From the NCBI GenBank assembly GCA_958298945.1, contig OY282610.1:32495667-32559666 (forward strand): a DNA stretch of 64,000 nucleotides, given 5' to 3'. Of this stretch, positions 10,766 to 22,400 are shown piece by piece. The translations under genes were made by a program, and so were the position numbers. Below the pieces are notes generated by a model. It made no database searches, was not told the origin of the DNA, and saw only the letters and a program-made list of their open reading frames with translations. This DNA comes from Atherix ibis (taxonomy: Eukaryota; Arthropoda; Insecta; Diptera; Athericidae). The first letter of the stretch is position 1. Each line of letters begins with the position of its first letter.

Positions 10766-12185
10766 AATTTTTAGGCGACACACTATACCAAACGGTTCAA
10801 TTATTAATGGTCCAAGTATGGGATAGCGATGACTGGGAGCATGAGATTATCTGTCCTATACTCAGAAATGTAGATACCACAGAGTGTAACACTTATAGAG
10901 GTATAACGTTGGTGAGTACCATCTCTAAGATATTCGCTGCTATCTTACTGGGCAGGATAGGCTGATTTGCTCAAAAAATTATTAGCCCATATCTGAGAGG
11001 ATTTTCTCTCTGCGGCAAAAAAAACTTTTGGAATATGGTCAACAGATCCACCAACTATTCATTGAGCTTAAAGCTGCTTATGGTAGCATAGCCAGGGAAA
11101 ACTGTACCAGAAAATTTGATAAGACTGACTAGGCTAAGCATGACTTATGTGAGAGGATGACTAGTGTGAGAGGATGACTAGTGTGAGAGGATGAGTAGAA
11201 ACTGCTCAATAACTTTCAGAGTCACTTAACATCCACAATGTTCTCCGTACGTTCTCTTTAACCGGACGGTGGAAAAAGTTACTCACAACTCAGAGGTAAG
11301 CCTGTTCAGCTTTAAGAATACGCCGATGACATTTACATTATATTTTGATCAGAAAAAGCTTTACGAGGAGTTGTTTTTTGTAAGGTCCCTTAGCCATGTG
11401 CCAGGGGCCACTTCATAGCGCCACGACCGTGAGGCCATTTGGCGTCTTCATAGTACATGTGTAAAGTTGTCTGAGAGAGACTGGTCGCTTTACGAGGAGT
11501 TTTCATCAATATTGGGCTGGCGGGGAAAAATTTTGGGCTTCTTTGGCAAAACAACGTACATGGGGCAGCGTCGCCGTCGAAGACAAGACCAAATACCATA
11601 CACTTGGTGGAAGATGAAAGCTTTGAAGGAATTCAATCATTCTCCTTTTTGGAGCCAAGGGTCTCATTAGCCTATAATAATATGGAGGAAGAAATCCTCA
11701 CAGAGCTGCTTGTAGCCAACGGAGCCTATTTAAGTTAGTCTAAATTATTTCGATCGAAAATTCTGACCATAACTTCGAAGCTACTGTTGTACAGAACACT
11801 AGTCTTGCCAGTTCTTATATATTTAACGAAAACTTCGGTTCTGAGCAAAAACAATTGCAAACTGTCACCTGTATGGATGAGGATGATCCTCTTCGGAAAA
11901 TTGAGGTAGGCTCTGCCTTTCAAGGAGCATCGGTGTTAGACTGCATGTCGAAAACATGCTGAGAGTGTTGAACTGGAATAACACGGGATTTCTGCAGTTC
12001 TTTGATTCTTCAGGTCTAGACCAAACTGATGAAAACATTTTAAAAGAATTCATTATAGATTTGAATGGAAAGGCTATATCTCGCGCATATATGCTTCTAT
12101 TTTCCTCCTTTTATTGCAATGCCACCACAATAATTTTGCTGAACTCCTATATTATGAACGTCCAAGAGACTCAGTTGCTCTAGAA
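10766..12185 (+). mobile_element. Decayed APE-type non-LTR retrotransposon (reverse transcriptase part)
   Basis: The frame at 10750-10965 gives EHEIICPILRNVDTTECNTY then RGITLVSTISKIF and AAILLGRIG, the fingers region of a LINE reverse transcriptase. A palm remnant near 11325 reads YADDIYII. A C-terminal part near 11600-11850 reads EDESFEGIQSFSFL, EEEILTELLVANGAYLSxSK, LFRS and LLLYRTLVLPVLIYLT. Multiple frameshifts and stops. 5' truncated: no endonuclease domain was seen. The clade is uncertain (RTE- or Dong-like features). Confidence 0.7.
11149..11196. repeat. 17-bp tandem repeat, about 3 copies
   Basis: GTGAGAGGATGACTAGT is repeated nearly three times within the decayed reverse transcriptase, probably a slippage duplication after the element died. 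Confidence 0.85.
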
Positions 12186-12189
12186 TAAT

Positions 12190-13309
12190 TTCTATGACAT
12201 TTTTAATTTATTTCATTATAAATACCATAAATTATGGTTATAAAAACCGTTTTTTAAAAGAAAAAAAATTTTTAATTATAAAAAAATGCCAACGGTTCCT
12301 TATAGAGTTTTTATAGCACTTTCCAGTGAGAATTATTGCAGCAAGCTTATAGTATCATCTAGTTTACTCTATATGCCATTGATAAATGAATAATATTTTG
12401 CATTTGAAATTATTGCTAAAAATATGATATTTAATAAAATTTCATATTTAATGAAAATTATTTATATATAAAAAAAATTTTTTTGCACAACAGTTTTTTT
12501 TAGAAATTTTTGATAAATGTTTTCAGTCAAATTAAAATTAAAAATGAAAATTTAATAAATTTCTATAATTATCCTTTTTTGCAGTTTTTCTTTTTTTATT
12601 TTATTGTATAATATTTTTATTAAAATATAAATTAGTTCAATTTGAAAATCTTCCTTTAAAAAAGAAAAATTATCTAAATTATTTATTTTTATATTAAAGA
12701 ATCTCAAATTTTCTACTAAATTAATTTTCTACTTAACTAAATCTTGAAAAATAATTAAATAAATAGAATTTCTTGTATGTGTCTGTAAATTTTCTTCTCT
12801 TTTTTTTTTGGTGTTAATAATAAATGTTTAAGCTAATTCACTTTATAAATTTTTCTAATAAAAAGCAATTTTCTTTTATTTATTTTAGCTCAATTTAAAA
12901 TCCTTAATAAAAAAATTACCATAAATTCCTGTTCAATTTCATTCTCAAAAATTATTCTATCTCATCTTAGTTATGACAATATTATTATTATTTCTTTTAA
13001 AATAATTTTTATTATATTTTTTAATCATATGTATTTATATATATTTTGTTGTGACATTTTGCTTATTTCCATTTGACTAAATTAGAATTTGTTTAAACAT
13101 TTTATTTATCGTGTCATATACTTAATATTATTTAGTTACTTACTTTGCCAACGTAATTTTTTAAATTTATTTTATTATTGATTTTATATTTATTTATTAT
13201 GAAATTTTAGTACAATTTTATATAATATTTAAGACATTTTTATTGTTGTTGTGTTTTTGTTTGTTTTTTTTTTTGTTTTATTTTTTTAAATATTTAGAGC
13301 AAACAAAAT
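12190..13309. other. AT-rich region downstream of the follistatin-like gene
   Basis: Non-coding AT-rich sequence holding the presumed 3' UTR of the minus-strand host gene. A possible AATAAA signal (minus strand) lies at 13282-13277, only about 30 bases past the stop. Further signals occur by chance in such AT-rich DNA, so the true polyadenylation site cannot be fixed. Confidence 0.5.
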
Positions 13310-13491
13310 TCATTTATTTGTTACTCTAGAATCGCTTAAGCTATTTGCCATAAAACTGTTAACAGTATGTGTCCAGACAACGGCTATAGGATGAAGGACA
13401 CCGCCAATTTCACAATTTACAGTTCGAGCTTTTCCATTAATAACGAACAATGCATTATTGGCTGGTGTTACCATATACTGACCGAAAAGTC
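13310..13491 (-). CDS. FSTL5: FSTL5-like coding exon 10 (C-terminus)
   Basis: Residues 1016-1075 and a TGA stop. Reads GLFGQYMVTPANNALFVING, then KARTVNCEIGGVLHPIAVVW, in agreement with the last blade of the FSTL4/5 C-terminal domain. Acceptor TGTTCACAG|GA. The short tail after HTVNSF is poorly conserved in kind. Confidence 0.9.
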
Positions 13492-16400
13492 CTGTGAACA
13501 TTATTATTATATTGAATAAAATTTGATTAAAATAATCGAAAATATCCTTTTTAAACTCACCTGATGATCGTATTAGTCGTGTTGGATTACCCCATTTAGT
13601 CAGAGATTGGGGCATTGCTGTGCCAACACCAGTTATCATTTCAACTTTTCCTAATAAATAATAAAATATTTATTTAAAAAAAAAAATTAAAATTCGATTG
13701 ATTATTATTAATGCAACTATGATAAAATTGTCATTTAAGGAATTTTTCTTATCTATCGAGGTGTGGCAAAAAATAAATTTTCTTTTATGATTTTAATATA
13801 TTTATTTTTTTTGTATATAAATATTATTCTTGTCAAAATACGAGGGTCGTTCAAAAAGTCCTTAGAAAATCCGAGAAATTGCGCTCGTAGTGTCGGTAAA
13901 GATTAGTGTCGGTAAAAAAGATTTTTTTTGTAAGTAGCATTATCGACAGGAAAGCTGTCAAAATTTCAGCTCGATCCATAGCGTAGGTCAATTTCTATCG
14001 TCGATTAAAGTTAACGACATTTATTTGTGCATAACAATGGAAAAAAGCGAGTTTAGGGCTGTCATCAAACATCTCCATTTGAAAGGCTTAAGACCGAAAG
14101 AAATCAAAGCCGAGGTGGATGCAGTTCATGGCACATCTGCACCTGTGTTTGCGACGGTTTACAATTGGGTTGTTTTACACGTTGCCGTTCATCCACAAAA
14201 GATGAACATCGTTCAGGACGCTCAGTTGAGGTGTCTACTCCTGAAATCATCGACAAAATCCACGATCTGATTTTGAACGATCGGCGAATAAAAGTGCGCG
14301 AATTAGTTGAGGCCACGGGCATATAACAAGGTACAGTCGCTTCAATTTTGCATGAAAAATTGTCTGTGAAAAAAATTTCGGCAAGATGGGTGCCGCGTTT
14401 GCACTCAGAAGAGAATAAGCGCAATCGTGTAGTGGACTCTGAGGCTATGTTGGCACTCTTTCATCGCAATCCTGCCGAATTCCTTCGTCGATATGTCACT
14501 GTGGACGAAACCTGGATACACTACTACACTCCACAAACGAAGAGACAGTCATCACAGTGGATTTTCAAGGGTGAACGGGCTCCGAAGAAGGCAAAAACTG
14601 TGCCATCGGTCGGCAAGGTGATGGCCACGGTCTTTTGGGATTCGCAGGGCATCATTTTTATCGACTACTTGGAAAAAGGAAAAACAATAACAGGAGCGTA
14701 TTACGCGTCGTTATTGCAACGGTTAAGCGAGGAAATCAAAGGGAAACGCCCCCATCTGAAGAAGAAAAAAATCCTCTTGCATCAGGACAATGCGCGTGTG
14801 CACACCTGCGCTGTTTCCATGGCCAAAATTGTGGAATTGAGAATGGAATTGTTGCAGCATCCCGCTTATTCACCAGATTTGGCCCCGAGTGACTATTTTC
14901 TTTTCCCCAATCTGAAGAAATGGCTTGGCGGACGACGGTTCACTTCCAACGAGGACGTCATTGCTCAAACGGATGAGTATTTTGCAGAACTTCCGAAATC
15001 CTTTTTGTTGGACGGGATACAATTTTTGGAAAAACGGTTGGAAAAGTGTATAGAGCTAAGAGGAAATAATGTTGAAGAATAAAAATTTTTTTTTAAAAAA
15101 AAACAGTTTTTTTCCATCTTTTTCTAAGGACTTATTGAACGACCCTCATAGTTTCATTTGGCGGCTTTATATTGGCGGAGGTGTTATTTATAGAATTGCC
15201 TTTAGCTCCACGGAAAGCACTCCCTTCGATATTACTGACCGTACCAAGATTACGTTCTTTTAGGGGTTTAAAAAAAGTTATACAGACTTTGATCAATAGA
15301 TAAGAGGGGTGGAGGGGTGAAAAACTACAGGAGAGGGGGGTGTCAACTAGCGTTTGCTGGTTGTCTGGTTATGAATGAACACGTTCAGAATCTTAGTCCA
15401 CACCAGTGGCGTGTACTGATCCTGAATAGAATGTATGAAATTTGGCAACGTCGATGGGATGAGAGTATGAATGGCAGATGGACGCACATGTTCATTTCGG
15501 ATATGTGCTTTGCATCTGCGTCTGGATTTGAAATTGGTTTGTACCTTGGCGTGACTTAGGTGCATGTGGAATGGTGGTGAATGATGAGAGTGTGGATATC
15601 TCGATATGAATGCCTTAATAGATTTACCGTGTCACTTTTTGGTAGGAGAGCGTTAGTGGTGTGTGAATGAGTATGTGAATAGAACGTAAGGTGGCTACAA
15701 CCGGATGAAAGTCCAAGGTCGATTCCGGTTAGTGAACTCGCGTACCTTGGCGGTGCCTAGGGATTTATAAGATTCCTTATCGTAGCTTAATGATCGGAGT
15801 ACAAACCGAAGTACTCTTAAAACAAAAATTCGTACCACGGGAATCGGGGTGCCCCAAGGTGTTGGAACACACTGTGTCTGACATCGGTGAGGCGCTTTAG
15901 GCAGCAACGTAGTGGCTGTGGTTAATATCCATATCGCGGGTACGGTCTCCGGATCGCTGGTGAGAGATACTGATAATTATCTCGGTCGCTGTCACTTCTT
16001 ATGATAGTAGAGATTTAGATAGTCCTCGCCACTAACAGTTGGAGTAATCAGCTTGTAACTGGTTACTGACTGTAAACTGCCAGTAATGGTGGTGCGTTGA
16101 TTGAGCGTAACTCAATCCCTATGGTTGCTGGCGACTCGTGGTTTTATGTTTAACGACAAGTAAGTCACGTAAATAACTGAACTTAAAATTTTTTTAGCAT
16201 TTCACTCGCCAACTACCAACAATCCTGCTCTCATCCATAACTTTCTTCTAGCAAGCCATACACATCTTATTTGCTAGCAAACCAAGAATTTATTTCCATT
16301 GTGAAGCTCTTAGAGTCAACAATTTTATACCAAGTCCGCTCTTTAACCTGATCAATCATACTAACATGCTCAAAAAGCCTAATTGATCTAGTCTAGCAAA

Positions 16401-19400
16401 AGCAGATCAGCTTCGTTTAGAAAGCTAGTAATGCCCACCCACATAAATTTTGAAGCCGAAAAATGGCCTTATAGTCGTGGTGCTGTACATTGATCTAGGA
16501 GATCTTGTGGTATTAAAGAACCCTTTTCAAAACCGCACAAGAGCTTCCACTCGTTCCAAATTTTCATTAGTTTTTAATATGTTAAAGGCCTCTCTGAGCT
16601 TTACGGCACCGAAAAACTTGAACTCTTAATAAGGAATATTTCCCATTGGTAAGCTTAACAAAATCATTGCTATCTAGAAAGGACTAACCTACAAACTATA
16701 TGGAGGGAAAGTCTGCAGTTAATTATTCTTCTATAAATAAATTATAGTAAATGAAGCTTAATATAGACTTTAGAAATAAAAAAAAAAACGTAAGTTTGGG
16801 TACATCCGTTGAACTTTGATTCTCTTATTCTACTGAAAGAAATTTTTTCTCAAAAGTTTTCCCCCCTTTTAATAAGATGAGAAAATTATTAATAAAATTA
16901 TAAATATAAATTAATAATCAATTAGAACTCTCACCTGTATATAAGTTAAGATATAAAATATCTTCCTTATCACTGGCACTCGCAAACAGATCATAGCCGT
17001 GCATAGTTTGACTTTCATAAAATGTTATGTCGCTAATATTTAATGTTGTCTTAACATCGAATAAAAATTCAAGTCCATTTGCTGTACAATAGAAAATATC
17101 CTCAAATATTATCCTTGTTATTAGAATTTATTGAAAAATACTTACGTGTAACTTTCTGTATAACGATGATAACACCCTCATCGGTATGGTCAATCGTGGC
17201 TAAATGTCGGGAATCCGGTGATATTCTAGGTACACCATTAAGACTTAGTTTGGTTGTCATTACAGCATCGGTTAGATAATCTAGAATTAGTTGACCTTGT
17301 GGACGACCAGTAATCGGTTCACGGCATGAGATAACAACGAAACCATCTGATGATTAGCAGAAAAAGCGAGGTGAAAAATTTGTGGTTAAAAAAAAAACGG
17401 CCAGAATTTGTACAAAAATACTCACAGAGAGCAGAGAATTCGATATTTTCCGGGACGCAATTGTAAAGCGTCAAATCAACAGATTTCATGTATCTTAAGT
17501 TGGCCAAATCAAGTTTATATAATCCACGTTGATTCTTATGCGTCACATAACCATATTTGTAGCTGTAATGTGGCTGCTCCAACTCTGTAGACGGGATGAA
17601 CATATCCTTGACAAGATCAAACTGTCCATCGATAGGTTCCGGATGGACTGTGTGATGTTTTCGTTTCTGCAGAGCATCACGGATCACTTGGATGGTCTTG
17701 GAGTCAATATTCTCCGTATAGCGCCAATTCAAAATCCACACCTGATCTAATCGTGGCACATAGTGCAGCTCCACAGGGTATTTATCAGTCGAGACCACAT
17801 CGACAACCACCATTTGAATAGTTGAAATAACAAGAACTCGGTCTCGATTCGGTTGACTAACGTATATATAACGTGTCCCCACATTTATAGCACGACCCCA
17901 AGAACATGCTGTACCCTTGGTACCACAAACGTATTCTTGTGTACCTGGGATGATATCGGTACCCTGGATTTGATGGTTAAGACGGCATGCGGATGGCTCA
18001 TAGACAGCAACGCCATACTCATGGAATACGAAAAATTTTCGCTCCTCATTCAAAATTGCTAATAATTGTTGGAAATAATTTTAAAAAAAAAAAGAATTAT
18101 AATAAAATATTAGTAAAAAAAAAATTATATACAAATTTTTTCATTTAAAATTTTTGTGTGAGAATTGGAAGAAAATTGAAGTTTATATAAAAATTTTGTC
18201 GGTGGAACTGATGGTTATTATTTTAAAGTATTTTTTTTTCTCTATATAATATCTTTCGTTTTTTTGTTTTTGTTTTAGTTTATTTGTATAATTTTTTTTT
18301 ACAGAATAATTTTCAAAGAGATAAAAACGAAACCTACTTGTAAACTTACTTGGTGTCGGTTCTTCCTGTACAATCAGAGAGCTTATATCACGTACAGATC
18401 CACCCACATTATTGGCCTGACACATATAGGCACCTATAAAAAAAAATATATATAAAAAATGGTAATATCATTTTTAATTTAATTTTTAAAAAAATGTTAA
18501 AACAAAAAATATCAAAATTTTATTTTTAAATATACTCGTATGTTCATCTTATCCATTTCAGAGTTTGGAAAGTATAACTTTACTATTTGATAGTTTTTAT
18601 CAGTAAATATATTATATAAGGTAAAATTTATTTTTCTTATAATTTGCCATTTATTAAATAAAATTTTGTTTTTACAAATTAGTAGTTCTACTATGGCCAC
18701 GTATCGCGCTATAAGAGGATGTTGTTTTCTTTATCAGTAAAGCTCATTTTTCATTCAGTGGATACATAAGTAAACAAAATCAATATTAATAAGAATGGAT
18801 TACAATTTACAAGTAACTATTAAAAGTCTTTGTTTCTAAAATTTTTATTTTAAGAAGTTACTTCTTTGTAAATGAATTTTTATCCTAAGAACCAATAATT
18901 CTGAGAGCTTTTTTTCGCTTAACCTTAAGGATTTTTATTTGGACCATAACAAAATAATACCACAAGCCACACAACATGCCACATTTTGGTTATTTTTTTT
19001 CTCGAAAAGCTCCCAGTATGCGTGATTTCAAGATTTAGCAATTGGCGTTGCCTGATCGTAGAATTTGACGCTGTTTGACTTTATCTTATAAAATTATATA
19101 AACGGTAGTATTAATGCAGATAATTTATAAAATTAAGAATATTATAGCCTGAAATATCTGAAAATATCATAAAAAAATTATCTCAAAAGGATCAGGTTAT
19201 GCAAAAAGTCTGAAAGTAGGTATTTGTATAATTTGTGATAAAATATATAATGTCAAGTTTTAAACAATTTAATTAAAAATAAATTTAATCAAAATTTTAC
19301 TTTTAATATATTTTTTTATAATTTTTCTTTCTAAAGCAAAAATTCGATAAATCAATTATGGCTCGGCTATTGATGCTGAACATTGTTCATATTAGCTGTA

Positions 19401-22400
19401 GTAAAAAGAAATCCATTATTTTTGCATTAAATTGAAGGTTTTCTTTAGCATAGATAGAATGATACGATTTAGGTCAAATATGCACAGTTTTTTTCCATAA
19501 CTTGTTGCCATTTTGGAGGTAATTTCATAATGCCTCTCACATAGAAACCCTCGTCCCTATTGGCAAAAAACTGGGACAGTCGATTTTCACAATCTTCTCT
19601 TGAGGCGAATTTTTCACCTGCAAAATCATTCGTCATAGATAGAAAGAGGTGGTAATCACTTGGTGGCAGGTCCGGACTATAAGGTGGATGCATAAGAAAA
19701 GGTCCCGAAACTTCTGTCGAGTCACTATCGATGTATGCGGCCTGGCGTTGTCCTGATGGAACACAATTCCTCTCCTATTGGCCAAAGCTGGCTGGCGAAT
19801 GCTTTTTTCAGACGGTCCAATTGTTGACAGTATAGGTCCAAATTAAGAGTTCTGCCGTAGGGGAGCAGCTCATAGTAGATGATTCCCTGCCAGTCCCACC
19901 AAACACACAGCAAAACCTTCCTGGCTGTCAATCCTGGCTTGACCACCGTTTGCGCCGGGTGACCGGGATTTGACCACGACTGTTGTCGCTTGACGTTGCC
20001 GTAAGTGACCCACTTTTCATCACCAGTAACCATCCGCTTCAGAAATGGATCGATATTGTTGCGATTCAGCAGCGATTCGCAGATGGAAATTCGGTTCATG
20101 AGGTTTTTTTGCGATAACTCGTGTGGCACCCATACATCGAGCTTCATTTTGTATCCAGCGTTATTTAAGTGGTTCCAAACGGTTTTTTGTGCAATGTTTA
20201 GCTCATGGGCAATCAAAACAGTGCTTACGTGACGGTCGGACTCGACGATTTCCATTATTTTATCGACAATTGGCCTTTCAGAGCGTGGTGCATCTTTGAC
20301 ATCAAAATTACCGGAACGGAATTGTTGAAACCAAAATGAGGCGTGATTGGCTGTTACAGTATCAGGACCATAAACACTATTCACATTTTCAGCTGCCTGG
20401 CTTGCGTTTTCGCCTTTATCGAAGAAAAACTGTAAAATATGGCGTATTTTCTCTTTGTTGGTGTCCATCTTCGACGCGTGCTAAAAAAATACTGAGTAAA
20501 GTAATCACAAAACTGTATGACAAGCTTTTTTAGTACGAAATCTTATCTTTCGAACGCCATCTAGTGCAACCCGATCGCACTTTTAAAACGGGAGATACAG
20601 ACTCCTAAAGCCATCTATTGGCAAAATAATGTATTACTCTTTACTACAACTTATATTAAAAGAAAATATCTTTTTTCTAACTTCAATTTTATTACTCTTT
20701 AAAAATAAAAGAAAACAATAAACACCGGTTGGTTGGGGAGGGGGGAGATGGGTAAAGGTTTCAAGTTTCCAGAAACAGTTCAAAAAAAAAAATTCCTCTA
20801 AGCGATACCTTTTATCGTTTACATGTTAACAGCTCCTGAACGGAGAAGCAGAGTTGATTATTTATTCTGTTAAATATGGGAAGTTGGAATAGCTTTAATA
20901 GTTTTTAATTGATAATTTAAAATGCTTAAAATTTTTAATATGGTATTAAAAGAATTTTGTCCTTTTTTCTAACTTAAATTTTATTACTCTTTAAATCTGA
21001 TGAAATACTTCAGAGCTCATCGATAGGAATTTTCATTAATTAATATGAATATTTTCTAATAATCTGGAACGGGAAATACTAGAAGGGTGAGAGGAGGGGG
21101 AAGAGGGTTAAGGTTTCCAAAAACTGTTCAAAAAAAAATCCTCTAAGCGGTATTTTTTATTGTTTACATGTTAACAGGTCCTGAACGAAGAAGCACAGTT
21201 GATTATTTACTTATATAAAAGCTTATAGAATTTTCTCCGGAAATTTTTTTGTCATGATATTAAAATTGTACAAAAATTAAATCAGTTTCATAAAGATTTT
21301 TTTTTATACAACTCTGTACCTATTTGAAATTAAAAGTGCATCTACAAAAGACATTTATATCAGCAACAAAAAAATCAAGGCAAAACTCGCTATGTGCATC
21401 CATGATTCATTAATGTAACTTGGAAGGTAAGCTTTGTACAATATTTAAAAGTAGGGCTTTGATTTTTTTTTTGCACAGCAACTAAAAATACTTTAGAAAA
21501 CATTTTTCAAATAGACGTATATACATAAATTAGTTTTGAATAAATATCTGAATAGACATGAACTTCAATTTGAAAAGTAAAACATCATTCGATGGATACA
21601 AAGTAAACGAAAGTCGTGTGCTGGTGCATTAATTAAGTAGAATGCATTCGAATGTGTGCATTTAAAATCAGATATTGCGGAGCACATTTCTGGAAAATGT
21701 CAAATATATCTGGTTTTTGCTAACTGCAACAAAAATATACAAAAACTGTAAATCTTTATCAAAAATTAAATAAGACCTGATAAAATACTTGGTAAAATTA
21801 CTTTCTTTCGATTTCATTCAACTAACCCAGATTGCAACTGCATTCAAAAGCTCCTCCATGTCTGTTGGACTTGTGTGAGTGTATTTACTTACAAGCACTT
21901 TGATATCAATACTGAATGAGGTTTTTTTTTGGTATTTCATAAAATAATATCAAATTAAACTTTTTACTAATATTTGATCATACTTAGAATATCTTAAATA
22001 ATTTAATTTGCAAATAGAATTTTCGGAGTAATCTTCAATTTTGCATAAATAATAAATGCTTTTTTCCATTGAATTCGAAATTTGAATTTTTTGCATAAAT
22101 TTCTATTTTATAATTAAAGCTTTTAAGATAATACCAATTAAATTATCTAATTTGCTTTCCGAAGAAAAAAAAATTATTCATTTCTCAGCAAATAATAAAA
22201 AAATTAATATTTAAAAAAAATATTCTAATTTGGTGCTGGATCAACATCAGCTCCGGGTGCTGATTTTTCGAACAAAATATTCCTCAGCGATGAGGCTCAT
22301 ATTTACTCGGTGGATATGAAAAGTCAAAAATTACTATGCAGAAGCCATTGTATTCATAAAGTGTAGCTTTCTTAGCATTTTTACTTGATCCGTATTTATT

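Noticed and set aside
13310..13639. Single 109-codon exon running through intron 9
   Set aside because: The middle part (KKDIFDYFNQILFNIIIMF) is intronic: perfect GTGAGT and TTCACAG sites restore the family sequence when it is removed.
19469..20468. Host SETMAR-like gene
   Set aside because: Only the mariner transposase part is present, with termini and a frameshift; no SET domain exon lies nearby.
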